Positions 1 through 12,852 of a stretch of DNA of 64,000 nucleotides are shown here, in pieces. A program made the position numbers and the translations under genes. Location: positions 205,893 through 269,892 of the forward strand of contig CAVQKQ010000018.1 in NCBI GenBank assembly GCA_963713085.1, given 5' to 3'. Within the stretch, counting starts at the first letter, position 1, and the number at the start of each line of letters is the position of its first letter. This stretch comes from PFJX01 sp963713085. Lineage in GTDB: Bacteria > Pseudomonadota > Gammaproteobacteria > Burkholderiales > Thiobacillaceae. The notes under the pieces were generated by a model that did no database searches, was not told the origin of the DNA, and worked only from the letters and a program-made list of their open reading frames with translations.

Positions 1-3000
1 TCGGCCATGATGTGCAGCAGGGTCTGGAGCGGCGGGCAGGCGTCGGCGATGGAGCCGTCCGCCAGGTAGCCGTGGGCCACCCGCTGCTGGGCCTCGACGA
101 TGTGGTTGACGCCGTCGACGAAGGCCTCCAGGTCCTGGGTTTCGGGCTGCAGCATGGCCTGGTCGAACACGGCCATGGGGTAGTTGAAGATCTTGCCCAG
201 GAAGGCGTGCATGAAGCGGGGGGTGATGCGGTAGCCCAGGCGGCTGGCCAGCACGGTCTGTCCCAGGTGTTCGAAGTCGTCCAGCTTTTCCAGGTAGCCC
301 TTGCCGATCAGCCAGCGGGCGTCCCGCTCCTTGGGCGTCAGGCGGCACCAGATCTCCGGCATGAGGAAGCTGATGTCGTGGCCCACCCGCCGATTCGGAC
401 CAATGTGGCCGGCGGCGGTGGTATAGCCGTCGTGGCCGCACAGGATGAAGGAGACCAGGGCGTTGTTCAGGTCCGCCGTGGCGGTGAGGGCGTTGAACGG
501 TCCCTTGGTCAGCGCGCCTTCCGAGCCCGCCCCGGTGGTGGAGGGGGACTTGCCCGACAGGCTGGCGATGAAGTCCATGAACAGTTCGGGCAGTTCCTGG
601 TAATGGATCGGCCCATACACTGCCAGGGGGCGGATGCCCGGCGCGGGTGGATTGTTGCGCCGGCCCGGGAGCATGACGTTGACCGGGAAGTGCACCGGCG
701 ACCCGGCCGGAACGCGCTGGAACAGGCGGGTGCCCATCATGGCCACGTACTGGTCCTTGGGATTGGCCAGGTCGGGGCGCGCCTGCAGGTAGCGCACGTT
801 GGGGGTGGGCTTGCCGTCCACCAGGCGGGCATGGGCGGAGGAGACGAAATAGCCCTCCTCCCGGGCCGCCGCCTCGATGAATGTCCGCATGGGCGGGGTG
901 AAATGGTGGAAGCCCACCACGTCCTCCACCAACTCCCGGGCATCCGCCGCGGTCAGGGGCTCGAAGTTGGAGATGAAGTTGTCTGGTTGGGTGAAGTCCA
1001 GCTCGGTCTGGGCATCCACGCCTGGGTGCTTGGCGTCGTCGGGACGCTGGAACAGGCGCTGCTCGCAGTTCTGCACCATCTTCACCGCCATCTGGCGGTT
1101 GTCGGTATCCAGGCGCGCGATCTGTCGGGCGGGCAGGGTGGCGGACACGGCGATGTCGTCGGCCAGCTGCACCTTCTGGGCGCCGACGAAGTCCTGGCGG
1201 GTCTTGTAGACGCGCCAGGAACCGTCCTCCATCCGGCCCACGCGCAGGAAGCTGGCCTCCAGCTTGCGCCGATGGAACTTGAGCTCGTGGTCGGGACGGC
1301 CGTTCACCAGGTCGACGTGGAAGTGCTCGCGCCAGTTGTCTCCCCATTCCGGCCGGTAGAAGCGCTTGATCACGAAGGCCAGGGCCAGAATGTGGTGAGG
1401 GAGCGACTCCAACCACTGGTTGTAAGTGTCGGTGTATTCCTCGGAAGGGGTGAGCATGCGGATCACCGAACCGACGGTACGGTCGGGATCCAGCAGGCCG
1501 CGGTTGTCCGGGCCGCTGCCGGGGGTGTATTTGAAGCGGTCCGCGTAATCACGCTGGAACAGGGCCTCCACCTGGTCCAGGTCCTGCTTGAGGTCCTGCA
1601 CATAGAACGGGCCGGACAGGATGGCGCTGTCCAGGGCTTTGGATATCTCCGACTTGCCGCCGCCTGACACGGTGCAGGGTTTGTAGCAGAAGGTACCCTC
1701 CGCCTCGCTGCCCACCAGGCGCCAGGAGGGCGCATGGGGATGCTTCTCCAGTTGCACCTTGAAACCGCATGGGTAGAGGTAGGTGGTGCCGGCCAGAAGC
1801 TTCAGGTGTTGCGGCCGGCCGTTCAGGGTCCAGTTGGCGCGCTGTTCCAGCAGGTCCATATGGGCGTCTTCCGGCACGTAGACGATGTCCCGGTACTGCC
1901 GGTCCACGCCGTAGCCTTCGGGCCGGAACTCGATCAACTCGCCATAGCGCTCGCGCAGTTCCGCCAGGGTGTGGCCGCCGGCCAGGTAGCGGGGATCCAG
2001 GCTGAAGCTGTCACCCAGGTTGAAGCTGGGAAAGGCCAGGGCGCCGCCGGAGTGCTCCTCCTCGCAACCGCCGAACAGGTTGGCGGCGTAGCTGATCTGG
2101 GACTTGATCTCCTTCTTGCTGTAGCCGAAGTAGTTATCGGCGATGAGGGTGACGATCACCCCTTCCATATCCCGGCACACGATCTTGAAGGGCTGGCCCT
2201 CGTTGTATTTTTCGTCCGGGTCGCGCCAGCACATGCCGTCGCGGCGCTGGCGTTCGCTGGCGGCATCCCAATTGGGCAGGCCCAGTTCCAGTTTGGTCAG
2301 GTGGACCAGATGGGGCGCCAGGACCACGCAGCCGGTATGGCCGGACCAGTGTTCCACGTCCAGGCCGGCATCGTTCTGTGGCAGGTAGGGGTCGCCGCCG
2401 TTGCCGAAGATGCGCTCCACGAAATCCAGGTTGGACACCAGCCCGCCGGGGGCGAAGAAGCGGGTCTCCATGCGTTTTTCCGGCATCACCCCGGGCACCT
2501 CCGGCGACACCAGGGGGCGCAGCAGCAATGAAACCCAGAGGTGGGCCTGGCTTTCCTGGTCGGCGGTGAAGGGCAGGCGCTGGAGCGGCGACGGTGGCTC
2601 CATGGCAGCCTGGAACAGGGCGGCGAAAACGCCGGCCGGCACCGCCTTCTTGTCCCAGGGGATGGGCAGGTCGCCTTCGACGATATGGAATACACCCTGA
2701 GTTGTACGGCGGTCGTTGCCCGGGTTGTGCAACACGCCCTGCTTCACCCGGTAGGAGGTGAGCCAGGGGGACTCGAACCGGTCGCCGTCCGCGGGCAGGG
2801 ACAGCTCCGCTGCCAGACCGGGCCGGTCCAACACGAAGCTGGCGGCGGGCAATTCCACCCGGGCCGCCACGTCGTTGCGCGCCAGATAGGCGTTGACGAA
2901 GTCCTGGATGCGCCGGTCCGCCGGACAGCGGTATCCCTGCAGCAGGCGCCGGTGCTGGCGGTAGTTGCGCAGCAGGTCGTCGGCGATATCCAGCAGGTCA

Positions 3001-3131
3001 TCGCTGTCGCCGCGCCAGCCTGGCTGATTCAGGGCCGCCAGCTGCAGGTTGATCTGGCGGATATGGCGCAAACGCCCGGGCGACACGGTCGTGCGCGCCA
3101 GGCGCGGGGCGCGCGGGAAGTCGTCTTTCAT
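1..3131 (-). CDS. Large conserved protein of unknown function (C-terminus beyond window)
   Basis: The minus strand reads without a stop from an ATG at 3131 to the left edge of the window, giving 1043 residues with the C-terminus missing. The N-terminus is MKDDFPRAPRLARTTVSPGR and carries no signal peptide or membrane segment, so a cytoplasmic protein is likely. Recognisable conserved-looking stretches are ISYAANLFGGCEEEHSGG, a glycine-rich SGGGKSEISK loop that could bind phosphate although it does not fit the Walker A consensus, and GPNRRVGHDISFLMPEIW. The composition is that of a folded enzyme, rich in charged and aromatic residues. I do not recognise the family and assign no function. The plus-strand reading frames over this region have biased, repetitive composition and are shadows. 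Confidence 0.75.
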   Translation of the reverse strand, partial: MKDDFPRAPRLARTTVSPGRLRHIRQINLQLAALNQPGWRGDSDDLLDIADDLLRNYRQHRRLLQGYRCPADRRIQDFVNAYLARNDVAARVELPAASFVLDRPGLAAELSLPADGDRFESPWLTSYRVKQGVLHNPGNDRRTTQGVFHIVEGDLPIPWDKKAVPAGVFAALFQAAMEPPSPLQRLPFTADQESQAHLWVSLLLRPLVSPEVPGVMPEKRMETRFFAPGGLVSNLDFVERIFGNGGDPYLPQNDAGLDVEHWSGHTGCVVLAPHLVHLTKLELGLPNWDAASERQRRDGMCWRDPDEKYNEGQPFKIVCRDMEGVIVTLIADNYFGYSKKEIKSQISYAANLFGGCEEEHSGGALAFPSFNLGDSFSLDPRYLAGGHTLAELRERYGELIEFRPEGYGVDRQYRDIVYVPEDAHMDLLEQRANWTLNGRPQHLKLLAGTTYLYPCGFKVQLEKHPHAPSWRLVGSEAEGTFCYKPCTVSGGGKSEISKALDSAILSGPFYVQDLKQDLDQVEALFQRDYADRFKYTPGSGPDNRGLLDPDRTVGSVIRMLTPSEEYTDTYNQWLESLPHHILALAFVIKRFYRPEWGDNWREHFHVDLVNGRPDHELKFHRRKLEASFLRVGRMEDGSWRVYKTRQDFVGAQKVQLADDIAVSATLPARQIARLDTDNRQMAVKMVQNCEQRLFQRPDDAKHPGVDAQTELDFTQPDNFISNFEPLTAADARELVEDVVGFHHFTPPMRTFIEAAAREEGYFVSSAHARLVDGKPTPNVRYLQARPDLANPKDQYVAMMGTRLFQRVPAGSPVHFPVNVMLPGRRNNPPAPGIRPLAVYGPIHYQELPELFMDFIASLSGKSPSTTGAGSEGALTKGPFNALTATADLNNALVSFILCGHDGYTTAAGHIGPNRRVGHDISFLMPEIWCRLTPKERDARWLIGKGYLEKLDDFEHLGQTVLASRLGYRITPRFMHAFLGKIFNYPMAVFDQAMLQPETQDLEAFVDGVNHIVEAQQRVAHGYLADGSIADACPPLQTLLHIMA

Positions 3132-3449
3132 GGAAATGGCCAGGCAGGTTGTCTATGGGCGCTATTTTCGCATTTTTGGGTAATCCATGAGCAATCCGCT
3201 TGAAGGGCCGGTGGTGCCACGACACAGCCGGGAAGAATCGTTGGAGTCGGACCGTTACGATTCCTATATCACCGTGGCTGAGCGAACGACTTGGTTTCCG
3301 GGGGGCGTCTCTGGTTAGAATGGCGTCGGGCTTGCTCGAAGCCTTTCAGGGGTCGGGGTGCCAGCGTGGTAATCGTGGTCGGAAAACCAATCGCGACGCG
3401 CATCGACCGGAAGTGATCGATTAGGCTGGTCAGAAATGGAGAAACCGCG
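3132..3449. other. Intergenic region between divergent genes, no gene seen
   Basis: The large minus-strand gene starts at 3131 and the plus-strand small membrane protein starts at 3450, so this 318-base stretch must carry both promoters. Short open frames exist on both strands but none has a ribosome binding site or protein-like composition. I cannot pick out convincing -35/-10 boxes. Confidence 0.5.
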
Positions 3450-3881
3450 ATGATTTGGATTGTGGCAGTGGTTCTGATCGTGATCGCCGTGGCTGGATAC
3501 CTGTGGTTCGGGAAGAAGACCGCCGCACCGGCCCCCCAGGAATCCGCGGATGCGCTGCTGTTGCAGGCAGCCGGCAAACCCCAGCCGCGTTACTGGGGCA
3601 AGCGGATCGTGATACCCGACCCGACCAGGGCCTGCGATGCGGCCATAGACATGAAAGGCCATGTCTACGAGGCAGGCAAGGAACCCAGGCTGCCCCATGC
3701 GGATTGCAATATGGCCATGCAATGCCAGTGCCACTACGAGCCGGTTCCCGAGCAACGCAAAATTGATCGGCGCGGCGGCCACGAACGCCGTGAAGAATTG
3801 CGGTTCGAGGTGGATAAAGAGGACCGCCGTTCCGGCGAGGATCGACGCAGCAAAAGCTATAAATGGCACTCGACCGTTTGA
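3450..3881 (+). CDS. Small membrane-anchored protein of unknown function
   Basis: This 143-aa protein begins with one hydrophobic segment (about residues 2-20, IWIVAVVLIVIAVAGYLWF) followed by a soluble tail, so it is probably an N-in inner-membrane anchored protein. The middle has a cysteine cluster (C58, and the MAMQCQCHYEP segment), and the tail carries repeated Asp-Arg-Arg motifs (DRRGGHERR, DRRSGEDRR) of the kind often seen in small proteobacterial proteins of unknown role. A GGAG-like site lies about 9 bases before the ATG. It is convergent with the HDOD gene. Metal or cofactor binding through the cysteines is conceivable but not shown. Confidence 0.7.
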   Translation: MIWIVAVVLIVIAVAGYLWFGKKTAAPAPQESADALLLQAAGKPQPRYWGKRIVIPDPTRACDAAIDMKGHVYEAGKEPRLPHADCNMAMQCQCHYEPVPEQRKIDRRGGHERREELRFEVDKEDRRSGEDRRSKSYKWHSTV

Positions 3882-3913
3882 CGATTTGGTGATTACAACC
3901 GTCCCGGGATATT

Positions 3914-3940
3914 TTCAATCGCGCATCGCGCGGGATTGAA
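3914..3940. terminator. Inverted repeat between convergent genes, possible bidirectional terminator
   Basis: TTCAATC at 3914-3920 pairs with GATTGAA at 3934-3940, with further CG pairing inside. It sits between the 3' ends of the small membrane protein and the HDOD gene. No T-run follows on either strand, so Rho-independent function is uncertain. Confidence 0.35.
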
Positions 3941-3954
3941 GGCTCCCGCTCCCG

Positions 3955-4824
3955 TCAAACGATCATGGTGGCCCTGGGGTTGATGATTTCCAGGAGTTCG
4001 AAGGCCTGGATCAGCGCCTCCTGCTGGATATCCGGCAAGACATCCTTATCCAGCTTCAGGACTTCCCACACCAGATCGTCGATGGCGGGCAGGCCGTTGC
4101 CCAGATGCTTCCTGGCCTTGATATCCGGCGTCATGCTGTAGGCCAGTTCGCTGGCCACGTGCACCATGGCGGCTTCCCTCTGGTAATCCGGCGCCAGCAT
4201 GGGGTCCGTATGGAACTCCACCAGGATCTGGTAGATCTCCGGCAGGCGCCAGGCTTTGAGCAGGGCGGCGCCCATCTCCGCATAGGAAAAGCCGAACACG
4301 TTTTTTTCCTCCCGCAGCACGGCCGCCTCGCCGAAGTCACGCACCATCAGCACCTGGCGGTATTGCACCGGCCGGGCGGCATAGAAGGCCAGACGTCCCA
4401 CCTTGTGCAGCAACCCGCCCAGGAACAGGCGCTCCGCCTCCCTGCTGCGGCAGCGCTGGGCCAGGTTGCGCGAGATGACCCCGCAGGTGACACTGTTGTC
4501 CCAGAAGTCCAGCATGTCGACGAATTCTTCCGAGATGCCCTGGAAGGTGGTGATGACCGAGGCGGACAGCACCAGGTCGCGCAGTTCACGGTGGCCGATC
4601 AGGGTGATCGCCCGAGCCACCGTGTCCACCTTGGTGGGCAGGCCGTACCAGGCGCTGTTGGCCAGCTTGAGCACCGTGGTGGTCAGGCCGGTGTCGAGAT
4701 GCACCACCTGTTCCAGTTCCTTGGTGGTGACGTCCGGCTCCTCGATCATCTCGTTCAGGCGTATGGCCACGTCGGGGAGCGTGAACAGATGGGTAACTTC
4801 CTGGACCAGGGTGTGTGGCGACAT
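3955..4824 (-). CDS. HDOD-domain signalling protein
   Basis: The 289-aa protein is a single HDOD module, the degenerate HD-like domain found in bacterial signalling proteins. The N-terminal half has the typical order: LPDVAIRLNEMIEEPDV, then VVHLDTGLTTTVLKLANSAWYG and the helix with ITLIGHRELRDLVL, followed by the FWDNSVTCGVISRNLA and LGGLLHKVGRLAF stretches. HDOD proteins lack the full metal-binding HD set and are thought to work as protein scaffolds in regulation. A GAGGT-like site precedes the ATG. The gene lies 52 bases downstream of uvrA on the same strand, so it may be cotranscribed, although a functional tie to excision repair is not known. Confidence 0.9.
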   Translation of the reverse strand: MSPHTLVQEVTHLFTLPDVAIRLNEMIEEPDVTTKELEQVVHLDTGLTTTVLKLANSAWYGLPTKVDTVARAITLIGHRELRDLVLSASVITTFQGISEEFVDMLDFWDNSVTCGVISRNLAQRCRSREAERLFLGGLLHKVGRLAFYAARPVQYRQVLMVRDFGEAAVLREEKNVFGFSYAEMGAALLKAWRLPEIYQILVEFHTDPMLAPDYQREAAMVHVASELAYSMTPDIKARKHLGNGLPAIDDLVWEVLKLDKDVLPDIQQEALIQAFELLEIINPRATMIV

Positions 4825-4876
4825 GCTGGTTACCTCGCGTACGGACAGTGAGAGGATACTACCGAATCGGGTCAGT

Positions 4877-7708
<2,832 letters not shown>

Positions 7709-7963
7709 GGCGGTTGCCGGAGGGGGACGGCGGAAAGGAAAACAGCCAACTATAAGCGCCCAGCCCACCCCGGCTCAACCTGACATTCCGCCCGGTTGTG
7801 CGAATTGATCCGCAAAGGGCCGGAAATGGAGCGATTCGGCGGTTACGTCGCCAGTCAGATTTGCGGCCAGGTGGGCGAGGACCGTCTTTTCAACCATCGG
7901 GTCAAGGCCGGGTCGTTACTCCGGCGAAACCAATCGCGCCCCGCCATCTGCTATCGTCCCTGC

Positions 7964-8910
<947 letters not shown>

Positions 8911-8914
<4 letters not shown>

Positions 8915-9672
8915 ACTTTCACGCCGTCCGCGCCATTTACCTGTTCGAGATGTCCCGCACCGGCCGTACCCTGGTCCAGAGCATCGTCTCCCCGGTGTTG
9001 TCCACCTCGCTCTATTTCGTCGTGTTCGGCTCGGCCATCGGCTCGCGCATTCCCCAGGTGGACGGCATCGGCTACGCGGCCTTCATCGTACCCGGTCTGA
9101 TCATGCTGTCGCTGCTCACCCAGAGCGTGGCCAACGCCTCCTTCGGCATCTACTTCCCACGCTTCTCGGGGACCATCTACGAGCTGCTCTCCGCCCCAGT
9201 CTCCTATCTGGAGATCGTGCTCAGCTACGTGGGTGCCGCCGCCACCAAGTCGGTCATCATCGGCCTCATCATCCTGGCCACCGCCGCCCTGTTCGTGCCT
9301 CTCCACATCGCCCATCCGGTGTGGATGGCCCTGTTCCTGCTGCTCACCTCGCTGACCTTCAGCCTTCTGGGCTTCATCCTGGGTATCTGGGCCGACGGCT
9401 TCGAGAAGCTGCAACTGGTGCCCCTGCTCATCATCACGCCCCTGACCTTCCTGGGCGGCAGCTTCTATTCCATCCACATGCTGCCCCCCTTCTGGCGAAC
9501 CGTGAGCCTGTTCAACCCGGTGGTCTACCTCATCAGTGGCTTCCGCTGGAGCTTCTATGACAAAGGCGACGTGGCCGTGGGCGTCAGCCTGGGGATGACG
9601 CTGGCGTTTCTGGCGGTGTTCCTGGGGATCGTGGCCTGGATCTTCCGGACCGGGTATCGGCTCAAGAATTAG
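8911..9672 (+). CDS. ABC-2 type transporter permease
   Basis: This 253-aa inner-membrane protein has six hydrophobic segments and the ABC-2 family arrangement, including the FGSAIGSRI region after the first segment, a PGLIMLSLLTQS stretch and the LTFLGGSFYSIHMLP signature before the last helices. It overlaps the ATPase gene by four bases (ATGA), so the two are translationally coupled and form one transporter. The substrate cannot be deduced. No clear terminator follows. Confidence 0.95.
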
Positions 9673-10089
9673 CCGGCTGCGCCAGCTGATGTTGAGCGGT
9701 TTGATCAAGTGAGGATGCTGACGGGATATGTTGTCGAACGCCTGGATGCAGACTCCGGCGTGAGTACCTCATAGGACCGGTTGTCCGACAAAAGTCGCCA
9801 TCGCAGCCACCCGGATGCCGGATGTTCACGAATGTCTGCTGCTCCAGTGCCGTTACTTCCGCGACCGTCTCAAAACGGACTGTCTACCCCTTATCCTGAT
9901 TCGGCGGAAGTTCGGCCATGCAGTCCTCAACTTCGTTGCCCAGTGGGTTCGCCGGCCCAAGACATGGCGATGGAGATCATGGTCGGGCTGGTCAGAGTAT
10001 TGGAAGTGCGTTTAAACCGGATGTTGTAACTGGAAGGTTGACGAGGACGACGGATATCAATCGGATACTCCAAAAATCTGTAGCCGAGA
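9673..10089. other. Intergenic region, no supported gene
   Basis: About 415 bases between the convergent permease and receiver-domain genes. Several frames of 60-85 codons are open, but they overlap each other, have no Shine-Dalgarno site and give arginine/tryptophan-rich translations. It may be decayed sequence; I see no recognisable remnant. Confidence 0.4.
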
Positions 10090-11850
10090 TCACCGCAGGT
10101 AGGCAATCGTGGCGATCGCCGCCAACAGTACCGCCCCGCCAATGGCGACCATTACGGTCAGAGTCTTAAGCCTGCCCTCGAGCTTAACCACCCCAGCTCG
10201 CAACCCGTCATTCCCCTTGTCGGCAACCGGTGTCGCCTGTTGCGCATCGTAGTCGTGTTCCACTTCGGCGGCACTTGCTGCACGGCCGGGGTAGCTCGGC
10301 TGAAGCGCCGCGCCGATCACTTCCCGCATCTGCGCAATGCGCTGTTCCAGCACCCCCTGTACCCGATCATCGATACCAACCCGTGCCATTTCCTCAAGCC
10401 TTGCTTCCAAGGCCTCGAAGCGGCGGGTCCAGTCATCGTCGCAGACCCCCAGCCGAGTCTGTTGCTCCGCCAGTGCGGCGGCCAGCTGCACCCGCTCCTG
10501 CTCGTACCCGGTAGTGAGTTGTTCACGCCCGTCTTCAATCCGCGCCTGCAGCCGCTCGCCCAGGGCCGCCATCTCCGCTTCCAGCGCACCCCGCATGTGT
10601 TCCATCGCCTGTAACTGGGTACGTTGCGCATCCAGTTCAGAACGCAATGTTTCGTGCTGTTCCTGCAACTGGCCTGCCAGTCTCTCGCGCAGGTCTTCCT
10701 CCAGCGGTACTGAGGGCTGATCCTGGAGCTCGTTCCGCAATTCCGCCAGTTGCGGTGCGATGCGCTCGTTTATGGCCTCCAGCATCGTTTCCAAATCCGG
10801 GCCAGATGTGTGTTCGGCACTCTCGATGGCCACCAGCCGCTGCTCGATCGCCGAGTAGCGCTGGTCATGCTTCGTCTCAGAGGCCAGCGTGCCACCTGAG
10901 AGCAGTTTCATGTCCTCGGACAACCTTTCCACGCGGCCAATCAGATCACGGACACTTTGTTCAGCCTGCACATTCTGGTCATCCACCCTGGCCAGCAGTT
11001 CCTGCCGCAGGCCATCCAGCATGGGTTCGTGGCGACCGATTGTTTCCTTGATCTCGGCCAGACGCGGCGCTACATGCTGTTCCAACTTTTCCAGTTGTTC
11101 ATCGAAAGTCGGCATTGCTCGGCCTGCGCTGGCTTCCAGCGGAAGTAAGCGTTGTTCCATGGCGGTCAACTGCTGTCGCAGCGTGTCGGCATCCAGCGAC
11201 CCTTGGCGAAGCTCGGTCATTGCCGTCGTGGTCTGCTCGAGCCGTTCCTCCAGGCGCGTGTTCCATTCCCGCAACGCCTTACGCTCGTTGTCGAATTCAG
11301 CCTCCACCTGCTTCCTGACTCCGGCCAGCAAGTCGCCGCGGAGGTGCTCGACCACCCCGCCGAGCACCTGTTCGACAATTGCATGCACCGCCGCCTGGTC
11401 CATGTAAGGCGTCGCGTGTTTCTCCGCCGCCACTGGCTTCGGTGCGGCCTTCGCTGCTTCGCCAGGGACCGGTGCGGCAACCGTCTCAGGTAGAGATCCC
11501 ATGATTGCCTCCAGCACGCCGGCGGCCGGGGGTTTGGTGATGGCATTGGCAGCCCCGATTGAACGCGCCTCCCGGACAAATGCCTCGTCATCCGAACCAC
11601 TGATGATGAACACGGGAATGTCGCTGGTGGCCGGGGCGGACTTGATGCGCCGGGTCGCTTCGAAACCGTCCATCTCCGGCATGAGGTGGTCCATGAAGAT
11701 CACGTCGGGCCGCTGCTGCGCCAGGTAATCCAGGGCATCGGGAGCCGACTCCACGAGGTCCACCATGACGCCGAGCGCTTCCAGCTTCTTCTGCATGGTC
11801 ACACGCCCCACTTTTGAATCGTCCACCACCAGCGCGCGTTTGTAACCCAT
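10090..11850 (-). CDS. Response-regulator receiver protein with long coiled coil and C-terminal membrane anchor
   Basis: The 586-aa protein opens with a CheY-like receiver domain (about 1-120): acidic pair in VVDDSK, phospho-acceptor Asp in DVIFMDHLMPEMDG, and the conserved Lys in ITKPP. The remainder to about residue 560 is glutamine-, glutamate- and leucine-rich and predicted coiled coil with many heptads. The last 20 residues are one hydrophobic helix (VMVAIGGAVLLAAIATIAYL), so the protein is probably tail-anchored with the receiver in the cytoplasm. No DNA-binding or enzymatic output is present. I chose the ATG at 11850 because GGGGAG lies just upstream; a GTG two codons earlier is possible. 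No partner kinase is adjacent. Confidence 0.88.
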   Translation of the reverse strand: MGYKRALVVDDSKVGRVTMQKKLEALGVMVDLVESAPDALDYLAQQRPDVIFMDHLMPEMDGFEATRRIKSAPATSDIPVFIISGSDDEAFVREARSIGAANAITKPPAAGVLEAIMGSLPETVAAPVPGEAAKAAPKPVAAEKHATPYMDQAAVHAIVEQVLGGVVEHLRGDLLAGVRKQVEAEFDNERKALREWNTRLEERLEQTTTAMTELRQGSLDADTLRQQLTAMEQRLLPLEASAGRAMPTFDEQLEKLEQHVAPRLAEIKETIGRHEPMLDGLRQELLARVDDQNVQAEQSVRDLIGRVERLSEDMKLLSGGTLASETKHDQRYSAIEQRLVAIESAEHTSGPDLETMLEAINERIAPQLAELRNELQDQPSVPLEEDLRERLAGQLQEQHETLRSELDAQRTQLQAMEHMRGALEAEMAALGERLQARIEDGREQLTTGYEQERVQLAAALAEQQTRLGVCDDDWTRRFEALEARLEEMARVGIDDRVQGVLEQRIAQMREVIGAALQPSYPGRAASAAEVEHDYDAQQATPVADKGNDGLRAGVVKLEGRLKTLTVMVAIGGAVLLAAIATIAYLR

Positions 11851-12105
11851 GGCCACTCCCCCCTATAAAGATAACTGTCACGTTACCATCAACAATATTC
11901 CAGCCATCCTGGGACTGTTAAGTGAATATTGTTGGGCCTATGCAACAAGCGGCAGGTCAAAGGGTGGCAAGCTCGGCAAGTCATCTGCCGAAACAGACCT
12001 GTAGTCCGTTCGCAGAAATCAACCCCTTGGCTTCGTTGTCGGATTCAGGGCGTGGCAACAGATAGTAATGATGTGATTAATTCATTAACCGGCGAACGTG
12101 TAGAT

Positions 12106-12112
12106 AAGGAGG
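12106..12112 (+). promoter_or_regulatory. Strong Shine-Dalgarno site (AAGGAGG)
   Basis: A perfect AAGGAGG lies four bases before the ATG at 12117 and fixes the start of the secreted small protein gene. Confidence 0.8.
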
Positions 12113-12116
12113 TGGT

Positions 12117-12626
12117 ATGCGAAACACGAATCGTGAATTCTTTAGTGGGATCCTCGCGACCTCGATCACCTTGACGATTGGGTTATGGAGCACGGTGGTG
12201 GTCGGCGCGGATGGGTCAGGCAACCGGCCCGGCGACGCGAACATGACCTGTGCCCAGATCGCGACGGAACTCCAGCCCTACATGGCACAGATGATGCCCG
12301 CCATGATGGCCATGGGACAGACCAGTCAGGCCGTGATGGCACGCAGCGAGACTCGCATGGAAGAAGGGGCTGCAGAGTCCGCGGCGGAAACAGCCCAGTC
12401 CTTGGCCACGTTATCGGACCCCACGGGGATGGCAAGCAAGATCCTGGGGCAGAGACAGCTTCAGAGTCAGAAGGCACGCTGGAAACAAGCGGAGGCGGAG
12501 GACAAACCGCTCAATGACACATACAAGTCGCAAATGGAGCAGGTCGCCAAGGAAGGCCGGCAATTGCAGTCGGACGCACGTTTGCAACGATTGATGCAGC
12601 TCGCGCAACAGAAAAACTGCCAGTAG
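12117..12626 (+). CDS. Small exported protein of unknown function
   Basis: This 169-aa product has a signal-peptide-like N-terminus (hydrophobic segment about residues 12-30 ending VVVGADG) and a helical, methionine/glutamine-rich mature part. Two cysteines (one in DANMTCAQIA, one two residues before the end, KNCQ) could form a disulfide in the periplasm. The middle (MMPAMMAMGQ) is unusually methionine-rich, which could hint at metal handling but proves nothing. I do not recognise a family. A near-perfect Shine-Dalgarno site precedes it, and the gene stands alone between two minus-strand genes. Confidence 0.75.
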   Translation: MRNTNREFFSGILATSITLTIGLWSTVVVGADGSGNRPGDANMTCAQIATELQPYMAQMMPAMMAMGQTSQAVMARSETRMEEGAAESAAETAQSLATLSDPTGMASKILGQRQLQSQKARWKQAEAEDKPLNDTYKSQMEQVAKEGRQLQSDARLQRLMQLAQQKNCQ

Positions 12627-12852
12627 CCTTAAGGCAGATGCCTCGTCGCGTGCGGCGAACGCGGTTTTCACAAGCCGCGATCGATGCTCGCCAGCGGGTA
12701 GCTTTGTGATTGACCTGAAGCGCGCGTCGAATATCGACTTGGATGATTGCTTGCGGCGCAGCGGTACTCGGCCTTCGCGGACCGTCAGATCTTCCCGAAA
12801 CCGTGCTCTGGGCAACTCGATTTAGGTGGGGCGGCCCAGCGACCGGCACAAC

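Noticed and set aside
12..1667. Plus-strand open frame at the left edge
   Set aside because: The minus strand is open for 1043 codons with normal composition; the plus frame is its shadow.
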